Assembly (NCBI GenBank): GCA_027920525.1
Contig: CP115858.1
Coordinates: 3,968,001 to 4,032,000 of the forward strand
Reading direction: 5' to 3'
DNA: 64,000 nt
Origin: Chryseobacterium daecheongense
GTDB taxonomy: Bacteria > Bacteroidota > Bacteroidia > Flavobacteriales > Weeksellaceae
A program made the translations under genes and the position numbers. The notes under the pieces are model-generated. The model was not told the origin of the DNA. It was given only the letters and a program-made list of their open reading frames with translations, and made no database searches. Each line of letters begins with the position of its first letter. Position 1 is the first letter of the stretch. Positions 35,342-43,779 of this stretch are shown piece by piece.

Positions 35342-35982
35342 ATTTTTAATTCATAGGCCGCTTCCCAAAAATGGTACTCCATTTGGGTTGACATGATAAA
35401 AGCTTCTGTCATTTTATGTCTTGTATCATCTGTAGCTTTTTCTGCGATCTTATCACAAATAGCAATGGCATGATCTACAGCAGCAGAAAATTCCTCTCCG
35501 CCATAAGTATCGATCCACTTTTGATAAGGATTATTAATATTGTTCTGATATTTAAAGATAAAGTTTCCTACTTCCCTATAGATCCAGAAGCACGGCAACA
35601 CTGCAGCAACTGCAACTTCAACACATTCCAGAGCAGCAGTACTCCTCAGAAAATGGATATAGTGATGACATGCAGGCTGTAAAACACCTTTATCGGTAAC
35701 ACCAAAATCCTTAAAATAAAATTCATGTAAAGCATTTTCGACCACGATCGCATTTTCGGCAAACCTGATAAAAGAAAGAACATCCTGGAGATCTGGGATC
35801 TTAGCAGCAATTAGCGAAAGCGTTCGTCCAAAATGTTCAAGATATAGAGAGTCCTGAGCCATGTAAAATTTAAAATTTTCAAGCGGCAAATTGCCAGCTG
35901 AAAGCTCTTTGATAAAATCCATTTGCAAAATAGACATGTATTTGTCTTCAATGGCTTGCCAGGTTTGTTCAGACCATTTCAT
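35332..35982 (-). CDS. tenA: TenA-family aminopyrimidine aminohydrolase (thiaminase II)
   Basis: 216 residues of the all-helical TenA fold. The family features NFKFYMAQDSLYLEHF, the catalytic cysteine in VAAVLPCFWIYREVG and the C-terminal MEYHFWEAAYELKIW with its conserved Glu are all present. TenA hydrolyses aminopyrimidine breakdown products of thiamin to HMP for reuse. It overlaps both neighbours: 14 nt with thiD upstream and 10 nt with the HAD gene downstream. Confidence 0.95.
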   Translation of the reverse strand: MKWSEQTWQAIEDKYMSILQMDFIKELSAGNLPLENFKFYMAQDSLYLEHFGRTLSLIAAKIPDLQDVLSFIRFAENAIVVENALHEFYFKDFGVTDKGVLQPACHHYIHFLRSTAALECVEVAVAAVLPCFWIYREVGNFIFKYQNNINNPYQKWIDTYGGEEFSAAVDHAIAICDKIAEKATDDTRHKMTEAFIMSTQMEYHFWEAAYELKIWK

Positions 35983-36802
35983 TTTTGATCAGTTTTTGAG
36001 GGTTAAAAAAGTGATTAAGCGGGCCGTTTCCTAAACCGGTTTCTACATCTTTTCCATTTTCTATGGCTTTATAAACATATTGTTGTCCAAGAGAAACAGA
36101 ATCAAATAAGGTTTTTCCCTGAGCCAGATATGCTGCTATAGCCGAAGAAAGGGTGCAGCCTGAACCATGGGTGTTGTGGGTTGCCAATTTGATGGTTTCA
36201 AAGGTATGGTATTGATTATTTTCATCGTAGAATAATGAGGTAATCGTTGAGGTGTCCTGATGTCCGCCTTTTAAAAGAATGCTTTTGCAGCCCAGACCTT
36301 TGATCAGTTTTCCTGCTGCATAAAGGTCTTCAAGCGTTTTCACCTCCATGCTGGCTAAAATTGCTGCTTCATCCATATTAGGGGTAATCACATCTGCAAT
36401 AGGGAAAAGTTTTTCTGTAATAGCGGTAATAGTCTCTTCTTCTATTAAGCGATGTCCACTTGTCGCGACCATTACCGGATCGAATACAATAGGAATCTTT
36501 TTATATTTACCGAGTGTTGAAACGATGGTTTCCACAAGCTGGGAAGTATGGACCATTCCGATTTTGATTGCATCAGGAAAAATGTCATCTAAAATAGCTT
36601 CGATCTGATCAGCTACTGCTTCTACAGGAATTGGATATATCTTTCTTACTCCCTGGGTATTCTGGACCGGTAAAGCAGTTAATACCGATGTTGAAAAGCA
36701 TCCCAGGGCAGAAGCGGTTTTAATATCAGCCTGGATGCCAGCCCCTCCGCTTCCGTCGAATCCTGCTATCGTTAATACGGATGGATATTTAAATTTTTTC
36801 AT
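35969..36802 (-). CDS. thiD: HMP/HMP-phosphate kinase
   Basis: 277 residues starting with the ribokinase-like SVLTIAGFDGSGGAGIQADIKTASALGCFSTSVLTALPVQNT, the hallmark of ThiD. IVFDPVMVATSGHRLIEEETI, ITPNMDEAAIL, ILLKGGHQ and the anion-hole THNTHGSGCTLSSAIAAYLAQG follow. It phosphorylates hydroxymethylpyrimidine twice to HMP-PP, the partner of thiazole phosphate in ThiE. Third gene of the TPP-riboswitch operon. Confidence 0.97.
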   Translation of the reverse strand: MKKFKYPSVLTIAGFDGSGGAGIQADIKTASALGCFSTSVLTALPVQNTQGVRKIYPIPVEAVADQIEAILDDIFPDAIKIGMVHTSQLVETIVSTLGKYKKIPIVFDPVMVATSGHRLIEEETITAITEKLFPIADVITPNMDEAAILASMEVKTLEDLYAAGKLIKGLGCKSILLKGGHQDTSTITSLFYDENNQYHTFETIKLATHNTHGSGCTLSSAIAAYLAQGKTLFDSVSLGQQYVYKAIENGKDVETGLGNGPLNHFFNPQKLIKNEMV

Positions 36803-36811
36803 TTTACAATT

Positions 36812-37447
36812 TCATTTTACAATTTCATTTTTGAGTTCATAAGCTGCTTTTTGAGGATCATCAGCACCGCATATTGCAGAAACCACGGCAATACAGTCCG
36901 CTCCCGCGTCCATAATAGCCTTGGCATTGGTTAAGTTGACACTGCCAATAGCAACAAGGGGCTTTGAGGTGAGTTGCTTTATTTTTACTATTCCTTCCAA
37001 TCCCCATTCAGTAACTGTATCTGATTTGGTAGTCGTGCGGAAGACCGGGCTGATGCCCAGATAGTCTGATGCTGCAGTCTGATCATTTTCAAGCTGATCG
37101 AGATATTCAATGGAGTAACCAATCATTTTATTGTGAATGAGTGGCTGCTCCCTCAAATAGACGGGGCTTGCATCGGTATTACCCACATGGATGCCTGCCG
37201 CATTTACTTTTGTGGCCACTTCTACGTTGTCATTAATAATCAGTGGAATATGATGTTTTTCTGTAATTGCTATCAGTTGCATGGCTTTTTGGAGGAATTC
37301 ATCGGGAGTGCTGTTTTTTTCTCTTAGCTGGATGATATCAACGCCGCCTAGAATAGCTTGCTCTGCAACCTTTAAAAAATCTCTTCCGGGACAATCTGCC
37401 TCAGAAATAACAAGGTAAAGCTGGTAAGGAAAAGGATGTCGATTCAT
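36812..37447 (-). CDS. thiE: Thiamin-phosphate synthase
   Basis: 211 residues with the TIM-barrel ThiE motifs: GGVDIIQLREKNSTPDEFLQKA, PLIINDNVEVATKVNAAGIHVGNTDASP, YLGISPVFRTTTKSDT, LVAIGSVNLTNAKAIMDAGADCIAVVSAI. It joins HMP-PP to thiazole phosphate giving thiamin monophosphate. Its ATG overlaps the thiM stop (TAATG). Variation from the consensus GxGxVFxTxTK is minor (SPVFRTTTK present). Confidence 0.97.
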   Translation of the reverse strand: MNRHPFPYQLYLVISEADCPGRDFLKVAEQAILGGVDIIQLREKNSTPDEFLQKAMQLIAITEKHHIPLIINDNVEVATKVNAAGIHVGNTDASPVYLREQPLIHNKMIGYSIEYLDQLENDQTAASDYLGISPVFRTTTKSDTVTEWGLEGIVKIKQLTSKPLVAIGSVNLTNAKAIMDAGADCIAVVSAICGADDPQKAAYELKNEIVK

Positions 37448-38241
37448 TATCTTTCATACTTGAGATGACTGAGAAACTCCTCTTCGGTAATAGTATATAA
37501 TTTATCGAGAAGGTTAACCTGAAGGCTTCCAGGACCTTTACTTTCCAAAACAGCCAGTTCACCTGCGATACCCATTAATGCCATTGCAGCCGCAGTTGCT
37601 TCAAAATACTTTTCGGTAACTCCTGCAAAAGCACCAATAAGGGCAGTTGCCGAGCAGCCTAATCCGGTAACTTTGGTCATTAAATGATGCCCGTTACGGA
37701 TAAAGGAGGTCTGCTGTCGGTCAGTAATAATATCTGTAGCTCCGGAGATACAGACAATCGTATCGTGTTGATTGACGAGATATTGGGCGGCATTGATCGC
37801 TTCGTCACTTTTTGCTGTGCTGTCAACTCCTTTTGTAACGATTGTGTTTGCTTTAGCCAAAGCAATAATTTCTGATGCGTTGCCTCTGATTACAGTCGGC
37901 CGGTACGGTAAAAGCTGGTGTAAAATCTCATCACGGAAGCCCGTTGCGCCGGCACCTACCGGGTCCAAAATCCACGGTTTTTTTAATGAATGGGCAGCCT
38001 TTGCGGCTATTATCATTGACTCTGCCCCATATTCATCCAGCGTACCTATGTTAATAACGACTGAATGTGCAATACTTACCATTTCATGAATTTCAGATTT
38101 TGCATGCGCCATGATCGGAGAAGCTCCCACAGCCAAAAGGGCATTAGCTGTATTATTCATCACCACGTAATTGGTGATATTGTGTACAAGGGGGGATTGC
38201 TGTTTTACGAGCTGTACTTGTTCCCAAAGATTTTTATCCAT
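37447..38241 (-). CDS. thiM: Hydroxyethylthiazole kinase
   Basis: 264 residues. VHNITNYVVMNNTANALLAVGASPIMAHA is the ThiM substrate region, KPWILDPVGAGATGFRDEI and RGNASEIIAL follow, and KVTGLGCSATALIGAFAGV carries the catalytic glycine-rich anion hole with its Cys. It phosphorylates 4-methyl-5-hydroxyethylthiazole recovered from thiamin breakdown. First gene of the operon, 75 nt after the TPP riboswitch. Confidence 0.97.
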   Translation of the reverse strand: MDKNLWEQVQLVKQQSPLVHNITNYVVMNNTANALLAVGASPIMAHAKSEIHEMVSIAHSVVINIGTLDEYGAESMIIAAKAAHSLKKPWILDPVGAGATGFRDEILHQLLPYRPTVIRGNASEIIALAKANTIVTKGVDSTAKSDEAINAAQYLVNQHDTIVCISGATDIITDRQQTSFIRNGHHLMTKVTGLGCSATALIGAFAGVTEKYFEATAAAMALMGIAGELAVLESKGPGSLQVNLLDKLYTITEEEFLSHLKYER

Positions 38242-38315
38242 TATTATTGATTAAATAAATAGCTTCAGGAAAAAATCCAAAACAAAAGTACATTGTAAAG
38301 AATGTCTTTTTGCTT

Positions 38316-38386
38316 TTCCCTACGTCGGTGTAAGCCGTATCAGGTTCAAAGGGACTCTCTCAATTCTTCTCAGAATACCCCTAAAG
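38316..38386 (-). promoter_or_regulatory. TPP riboswitch (THI element)
   Basis: On the minus strand the conserved pieces are in order: CTGAGA (38373-38368), CCCTTTGAACCTGAT (the pyrimidine-sensor T-loop helix, to about 38339) and ACGTAGGGA closing the element (38325-38317), pairing with the GGGG/UACCCC stem near 38380. It controls thiM-thiE-thiD-tenA-HAD. No clear hairpin with a T run lies between it and thiM, so control is probably at translation; the details of the expression platform cannot be told by eye. Confidence 0.95.
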
Positions 38387-38391
38387 CATAA

Positions 38392-38399
38392 CAAATGTA
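38392..38399 (-). promoter_or_regulatory. -7 promoter box of the thiamin operon
   Basis: TACATTTG (minus strand) lies 5 nt upstream of the first riboswitch nucleotides, placing the transcription start right at the aptamer. A second box-like TACTTTTG at 38290-38283, within the leader, could be an internal promoter. Confidence 0.6.
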
Positions 38400-38447
38400 A
38401 GAAAAATATCAGATATGGCCTTATCATTAATTAGTAATCCAAACCTT

Positions 38448-40289
38448 TTATCTCTCTACCAGCTCCTTTACGCTTTCTCCGTAATAATCAATTTCCGATT
38501 TATTAATTTTGATAAGCTCATACCACTTTCTGAAGGCTCCTACAAATACAATAAGCATTAAGACCATTGCAACCACAGCAAGTGTTGCCAGTAAGTATTG
38601 CCCTTTGGGAATATAAATGGAGGTAACCTGGATATAACCTGCCCAGAATGTGATCCCTGCCATGAACACACCCGGTATAGCTGCACACAAGGCATATTTG
38701 CCTCTGTTTAACCGTATGAGCATTGTTGTACAGACGATCAGTCCACAGGCAGCAAGCAGCTGGTTGCTGATCCCGAATAATGGCCAGATACTACTGACGT
38801 TTCCTGTAAATACAAGGTATCCCCATGCAAAAGTGAAGATCAGACTACTGATAATAATCCCCGGGGTCCAGTTTTTGTCATTGAATTTCGGAATTACAGA
38901 ACCCAGCATTTCCTGCAAAAAGAAACGTCCTACTCTTGTTCCTGCGTCAATAGCCGTAAGAATAAAAACAGCTTCAAACATGATTGCAAAATTATACCAA
39001 TAAGCCATTAACTGATCCATATAGGGGATCTTATTGAATATATGAGCCATTCCCACAGCCAGAGATACAGCACCTCCGGTTCTGCCATGAAGATCGATCC
39101 CGATTTTCTGTGAAAAATAATCAATATCAACTCCGTGTAAAGAAGGATGAGCAGCCAGAAATGCATCATAAGAGTCTTTCGGAGTGTTTATGGCAAAATA
39201 ATCTCCGGGCATTAATGTACATGCTGCGATCAATGCCATTAGGGCAACAAATCCTTCAACAAGCATTGCTCCATATCCTACAAAAAGAATTTCCCTTTCT
39301 TTATTTAGCATTTTAGGCGTTGTTCCGGTTGCTATAACAGCGTGAAAACCCGAAATAGCACCACATGCGATAACAATGAAAATGAATGGAAGGACAGGTC
39401 CTCCGATCACGGGTCCGCCACCGTTTACAAACTGTGTAAGGGCAGGCATCTGTATCGTGGGGTGGATCACAATTACTCCGATAGCAAGCATGATGATAGT
39501 TCCGATTTTCAGGTATGTCGACAGATAATCCCTTGGGACCAGCAGCAGCCATACCGGTAGAACGGATGCCAAAAAACCATACAAAGGAATAGCTATAGAA
39601 ATGGTGGTGATATCCCAGGAGAACAAATTATGCATGGTTTCATTCTGCATCAGGTTATGCCCTCCGATAATACCCGCAATAAGAAGGACTCCTCCTAGGA
39701 TACTGGCAAAAGTGACACTATTTTTGCGATAGCGCATAATCAGACCCATAATGATGGCAATAGGCATTGTAATCACTACGGTAAATAATGACCATGAGGC
39801 TTCGTGCATAGCATTGATACACGCCAACGATAGTCCTGCCAGCGTAAGAATGAGAATGAATAGAATGGCAAATCCGGCTACTGTTCCGGTTGTTTTTCCA
39901 ATTTCTTTAGAAGCAATGGTTGCCAGACTCTGGCCTTTATGCCTTACGGATGCGAACAAAACGACCATATCATGAACACCACCTCCTAATACACAGCCTA
40001 TCAGAATCCACAATGCTCCGGGAAGGTATCCGAATTGTGCGGCAAGAACAGGCCCAACCAATGGTCCGGCAGCTGCAATTGCAGCAAAGTGATGTCCGAA
40101 AAGAACGTTCTTATTAGTTGCAACATAGTCTTTACCATCCGCAAACTCCAATGCAGGAGTCGTATTTTTGTTATTAAGACGTAATACCTTATTGGCGAGA
40201 AAAATTCCATAGATACGATATGCTATGGCGAAAATAAGGAGCGATGTGAAAACTAAAGTTAAGGCGTTGATGTTATTTAGGAAATCCAT
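38448..40289 (-). CDS. cstA: Carbon starvation protein CstA (peptide/pyruvate transporter family)
   Basis: 613 residues, polytopic with about 16 membrane segments. NKNVLFGHHFAAIAAAGPLVGPVLAAQFGYLPGALWILIGCVLGGGVHDMVVLF is the CstA core, with FHAVIATGTTPKML and NQLLAACGLI further on. Family members import peptides or pyruvate when carbon is short. It is monocistronic on this strand, with about 240 nt of AT-rich upstream DNA in which I found no perfect -7 box. The thiamin operon is downstream with its own promoter, so the two are separate. Confidence 0.95.
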   Translation of the reverse strand: MDFLNNINALTLVFTSLLIFAIAYRIYGIFLANKVLRLNNKNTTPALEFADGKDYVATNKNVLFGHHFAAIAAAGPLVGPVLAAQFGYLPGALWILIGCVLGGGVHDMVVLFASVRHKGQSLATIASKEIGKTTGTVAGFAILFILILTLAGLSLACINAMHEASWSLFTVVITMPIAIIMGLIMRYRKNSVTFASILGGVLLIAGIIGGHNLMQNETMHNLFSWDITTISIAIPLYGFLASVLPVWLLLVPRDYLSTYLKIGTIIMLAIGVIVIHPTIQMPALTQFVNGGGPVIGGPVLPFIFIVIACGAISGFHAVIATGTTPKMLNKEREILFVGYGAMLVEGFVALMALIAACTLMPGDYFAINTPKDSYDAFLAAHPSLHGVDIDYFSQKIGIDLHGRTGGAVSLAVGMAHIFNKIPYMDQLMAYWYNFAIMFEAVFILTAIDAGTRVGRFFLQEMLGSVIPKFNDKNWTPGIIISSLIFTFAWGYLVFTGNVSSIWPLFGISNQLLAACGLIVCTTMLIRLNRGKYALCAAIPGVFMAGITFWAGYIQVTSIYIPKGQYLLATLAVVAMVLMLIVFVGAFRKWYELIKINKSEIDYYGESVKELVER

Positions 40290-40533
40290 ATCGTCTTGAT
40301 TTTTTATGAATAAATAATTAAATTTTTTGTTTAATTTATTTTGAATAATTTAAACAATGGCCAAGTTAATTATTTTGTAAATAAAAAATAAGAATATGTA
40401 TACTAATCTAGCAAATTAACAAAAATTGAAAATAATTACTTATTTAATAGTCTGATAATTAATATTTTATATTGTTATCCGTTTGAGTTAACTATAATTT
40501 ATTGTTAGTTTAGAAGTATATTTCATTTCAACA

Positions 40534-41571
40534 TTAATGATTGCTGGGCTTAGTCTTTCTCTGAGAAACAATAAAATCTACCATTTCATCAACAAGCTGA
40601 TTAAGGTAGTTTTTATCGGTGGTTCCGAAGCCGTGTATACCATCTTCTACGATAGTCAGTTTATTTTGTACTTCATTTTCTTCAAGTTTTCGTTCCAGTA
40701 GTATCGATTGTTTGAGAGGTACAATTTTATCCTTATTTCCTTGCAGAGTTAGGGTTGGGGTTGCAAGATCAGCATAGGTTACCGGTGAAAGCGTTTCAAA
40801 GTATTTGATGACTTTCTTCTTGTCTTTTTTGATGTCGTATCCTGAAATTCCTAAGATCAGTTTTCCCCTTAGATCAACAATTTTCTTTGAAAAAAGGCTA
40901 ATAAAAAAGGCACCTACATTTCCCACACGGGTATGTAAAAGTTTATTAAGATCAGTAGGCCCGAAATTATTGACTACATAATTTACTTTTGCAGAATAAG
41001 ATGAGAGCTCAGGTGCTCCGACGAATTCATTATCTTGTGTATAGGCAGCCAGCAATGAAAGATGCGCCCCGGCAGACGCCCCGAAAAGTCCTATATTGTT
41101 GGTATCAAAGTGATATTTATCTGCGTTCTTTCTGACCCATCGTATAGCATCCTTAGTATCCTGGATAGGATTTGGAAAATGGATATCTTTATTCACTAAA
41201 GTATAATTGATGCTGATTACAGTATATTCCTTTTCTACCAGCTTGAGAATAAGGTTTTCTATATAGGAATCTGCGTGAATGATCTTATCACCGCCGACCC
41301 ATCCACCTCCATGGACATAAATAAGCAAAGGATGTTTTTCCGCAGAGGTTGTTTTTGGGCTATACATATCCAAAGCTATTGAACCTTCCTTATTGGTTTT
41401 ATAGAAAATATCTTCTGATGAAATGGTCCTTTCTTTTAAAAGACTGCTTTTTGGGGCTTTAGGCTGAAGCTGATTCTGGGAAAAAGCGACAGGGGAAATG
41501 CTCAGAAGTAAAATAAAAAACAGGTTTACATAAAACCTGTATACTGTAATATTGCTTTTGAATGATGCCAT
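40534..41571 (-). CDS. Secreted alpha/beta-hydrolase (esterase/BD-FAE-like)
   Basis: 345 residues with a signal peptide ending AFSQ. HPLLIYVHGGGWVGGDK is the oxyanion HGGG motif, GLFGASAGAHLSLLA the GxSxG nucleophile elbow, TLQGNKDKIVP the acid (Asp) and VEDGIHGFGT the His. Hormone-sensitive-lipase and feruloyl/BD-FAE esterases share this arrangement; substrate unknown. It follows the DUF3037 gene by 19 nt on the same strand, so it may be the third gene of the HipA-like operon. Confidence 0.9.
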   Translation of the reverse strand: MASFKSNITVYRFYVNLFFILLLSISPVAFSQNQLQPKAPKSSLLKERTISSEDIFYKTNKEGSIALDMYSPKTTSAEKHPLLIYVHGGGWVGGDKIIHADSYIENLILKLVEKEYTVISINYTLVNKDIHFPNPIQDTKDAIRWVRKNADKYHFDTNNIGLFGASAGAHLSLLAAYTQDNEFVGAPELSSYSAKVNYVVNNFGPTDLNKLLHTRVGNVGAFFISLFSKKIVDLRGKLILGISGYDIKKDKKKVIKYFETLSPVTYADLATPTLTLQGNKDKIVPLKQSILLERKLEENEVQNKLTIVEDGIHGFGTTDKNYLNQLVDEMVDFIVSQRKTKPSNH

Positions 41572-41590
41572 ATAATTTTTGAGAAATTGG

Positions 41591-41974
41591 TTATTTTACT
41601 AACTCCTCAAAAAGTTTACCAAAAGTTTTTTCAAGGTCTTTGGATTTTCCGGGATGAGGCCTTGATGTTTGTATAACGGAACTTCTTACCGCTGTTAACC
41701 AGCGAAAACGCTCGGGAATATCAAGAAGGGCTATTGGTCCACCATCCTTATCTCCATTGGCAATCTTTTGAAAACTTTGCAGGTTCTGAATAATGTCTTC
41801 ATAGTCAAGTTTGCTGTGCATAAGTCTGAATTTATCTGGGCATAGATAAAAATCTACACGAATGAATTTTTCTTTTTTTGAAAACATCACGAGGCCTATA
41901 TTGAAAAATTCTTCTCTTTCAACCTTAGGTACCAGACGTATTACGGCATATTCGTATATTTTATCCTCTTGCAT
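41591..41974 (-). CDS. DUF3037 protein
   Basis: 127 residues. YEYAVIRLVPKVEREEFFNIGLVMFSKKEKFIRVDF is the DUF3037 signature, and DIPERFRWLTAVRSSVIQTSRPHPG the C-terminal conserved block. The family is uncharacterised and almost always encoded beside a HipA-like kinase, as here. Its start overlaps the kinase stop by 14 nt, so the two are co-translated. Confidence 0.92.
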   Translation of the reverse strand: MQEDKIYEYAVIRLVPKVEREEFFNIGLVMFSKKEKFIRVDFYLCPDKFRLMHSKLDYEDIIQNLQSFQKIANGDKDGGPIALLDIPERFRWLTAVRSSVIQTSRPHPGKSKDLEKTFGKLFEELVK

Positions 41975-42734
41975 TTTTAGCTTCGTTTACAAAGATTTGT
42001 GAATTTTCTAGCCTTGTTTTCATAAATTGGAAGTACACCTCACGGATTTCTTCAGGACTTTCGTCCGCATCGTTCCAGTGTAGCCAATCTTCGGGAATCA
42101 GATTTACAATTTCCCGGAATACTTTTTCATTTAAAACCTCATGTGCCCATTGGTCGGCTTCATCCAGCATTTTAGCTTTGGGAAGAAGAACATGATCTTT
42201 TACATATTTGAAAGGAGTCTTTGCCGCTGCATCAAAGTTTTGCCATGAGTGATGAAAATAAAAAGAAGCTCCGTTATCAATTACCCAGAGTTCCTTATGC
42301 CACATCAGCAGATTGGTGTTTTTATAAGTACGGTCGATGTTGGTGATGAATGCATCCAGCCATACTATTTTTGAGGCCAGTAGAGGATCGATGACTACAC
42401 CCGGATCATATGTGATCGATCCGGAAAGATAGTGAAGTCCCAGATTCAGCCCTTCCGAAAATTTTAGCAAATCCTGAATTTCTTCATCAGCTTCCGTTCG
42501 TCCAAAATCTACATCCAGGTTTACAAAAACAAGCTCCGGAATTTTTAATCCCAGAACTTCTGTTATTTTTCCTCCTAAAAGTTCAGATATCAGCATTTTT
42601 ACTCCGTGGCCGGCACCCCGGAACTTCAGGACATATTTAAAGTCATCATCAGCTTCTGCCAAAGCCGGAAGCGAACCACCCTCTCTTAATGGAAGGATGT
42701 AGCGCATTACCGTTACTGTTCTTAAATCCAACAT
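41961..42734 (-). CDS. HipA-like serine/threonine kinase
   Basis: 257 residues from MLDLRTVTVMRYILPLREGGSLPAL. VLKFRGAGHGVKMLISELLGG is the ATP-binding lobe, DAFITNIDRTYKNTNLLMWHKEL the catalytic loop (Asp and Asn of the HipA fold) and WVIDNGASFYFHHSW corresponds to the metal-binding end of the HipA activation loop. HipA proteins phosphorylate, for example, glutamyl-tRNA synthetase, but this short branch lacks the HipB-binding and N-terminal HipA domain and has no HipB gene next to it. The -7 box is 4 nt from the ATG. Longer upstream starts would precede the promoter. Confidence 0.88.
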   Translation of the reverse strand: MLDLRTVTVMRYILPLREGGSLPALAEADDDFKYVLKFRGAGHGVKMLISELLGGKITEVLGLKIPELVFVNLDVDFGRTEADEEIQDLLKFSEGLNLGLHYLSGSITYDPGVVIDPLLASKIVWLDAFITNIDRTYKNTNLLMWHKELWVIDNGASFYFHHSWQNFDAAAKTPFKYVKDHVLLPKAKMLDEADQWAHEVLNEKVFREIVNLIPEDWLHWNDADESPEEIREVYFQFMKTRLENSQIFVNEAKNARG

Positions 42735-42738
42735 ACCG

Positions 42739-42746
42739 CAAAAATA
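42739..42746 (-). promoter_or_regulatory. -7 promoter box touching the HipA-like kinase start
   Basis: TATTTTTG (minus strand) ends 4 nt before the ATG at 42734. Confidence 0.55.
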
Positions 42747-42870
42747 AGATTTTACTTTGTGTTTGTTCCTATTTTTAATATTTTTAGTTGAAATTATGTC
42801 AGCCATCAAAGTGGAAGAAATATTCTTGTGATAAGATGTTCTTTTCTGGCTGATTCTTTAAGAAGTGAGT

Positions 42871-43719
42871 ATGGAAGTTATAAAAAAAGAGAATATTGTT
42901 ATTTCAAATCCTGAAACAAAGGATTTTCTTGCAGATGCTTATTATCCGGAAAGTAAACGAAAATTACCACTGGTAATTTTTGTACATGGATATAAAGGGT
43001 ATAAAGATTGGGGAGCATGGGGGGGTATGGCTGAAAAAATAGCAAAAGCCGGTTTTTTCTTTGTTAAGTTTAATTCCTCCCATAACGGGACAACAACAAA
43101 TGATCCTCATAACTTCGGGGATCTGGAAGCTTTTGGGCAAAATAATTATTCTAAGGAACTTTCCGATCTCGGTGCTGTTATTGATTTTTTTATTACAGAT
43201 GATAGGGTAGATGATCAAAAGGTCATTTTAATAGGGCATAGCAGAGGAGGAGGTATTTCGATTATAAAAACCTCCGAAGATGAAAGAATAAACGGCTTAA
43301 TTACCCTTGCAAGTGTAGATACCCTTGAGCGTTTTCCAACAGGAAATGCTTTTGAAAACTGGAAAAAAGAAGGTGTGTATTATGTTATGAATGGCAGAAC
43401 AAAGCAGGAAATGCCTCATTATTTTCAGTTTTATAAAGATTTTGAAGAGAATGTGCATCGTTTCGATGTAGAAAGAGCAATGGAAATGGCAAAAGCTCAT
43501 ATTTTAATTATCCATGGCACCAACGATGAAAGTGTTGCTCCAAAAGAAGCGGAACATCTCCATATTTTGAACCCGAATTCTGAATTGTTTTTAATTGAAG
43601 ATGCGAATCATACATTCGGAGCCAAAGAACCCTGGGAAAGCCTGGATTTACCGGAAGACCTGGATAAAGCTATTGAAAAATGTATTGACTTTATTAACAA
43701 TAAGATTGTACACGAATAA
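42871..43719 (+). CDS. Alpha/beta-hydrolase
   Basis: 282 residues from the ATG at 42871 (MEVIKKENIVISNPETKD); a GTG six nt upstream is an alternative. PLVIFVHGYKGYKDWGAW gives the oxyanion region, VILIGHSRGGGISI the nucleophile serine, LIIHGTNDESVAP the Asp and DANHTFGA the His. The N-terminal DAYYPESKRKLPLVIF resembles dienelactone-hydrolase and acyl-peptide-hydrolase-like families. No signal peptide, so cytoplasmic. Substrate unknown. It is divergent from the HipA-like kinase and ends at a bidirectional terminator. Confidence 0.88.
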   Translation: MEVIKKENIVISNPETKDFLADAYYPESKRKLPLVIFVHGYKGYKDWGAWGGMAEKIAKAGFFFVKFNSSHNGTTTNDPHNFGDLEAFGQNNYSKELSDLGAVIDFFITDDRVDDQKVILIGHSRGGGISIIKTSEDERINGLITLASVDTLERFPTGNAFENWKKEGVYYVMNGRTKQEMPHYFQFYKDFEENVHRFDVERAMEMAKAHILIIHGTNDESVAPKEAEHLHILNPNSELFLIEDANHTFGAKEPWESLDLPEDLDKAIEKCIDFINNKIVHE

Positions 43720-43723
43720 AAAT

Positions 43724-43755
43724 AAAAAAGGAGTGGCATTGCCACTCCTTTTTTA
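43724..43755. terminator. Bidirectional terminator
   Basis: GGAGTGGC/GCCACTCC stem flanked by A and T runs, between the convergent hydrolase and flavin reductase genes. Confidence 0.9.
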
Positions 43756-43779
43756 TTTTAGATCTTATAGATTTCATGT

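Noticed and set aside
38283..38290. Second promoter box inside the thiM leader
   Set aside because: TACTTTTG matches the consensus, but such 8-mers occur by chance in AT-rich leaders; it lies downstream of the riboswitch and no further evidence supports it.
41961..42809. HipBA toxin-antitoxin system
   Set aside because: The kinase is a short HipA-like branch with a DUF3037 partner; no HipB-type helix-turn-helix gene or operator lies nearby.
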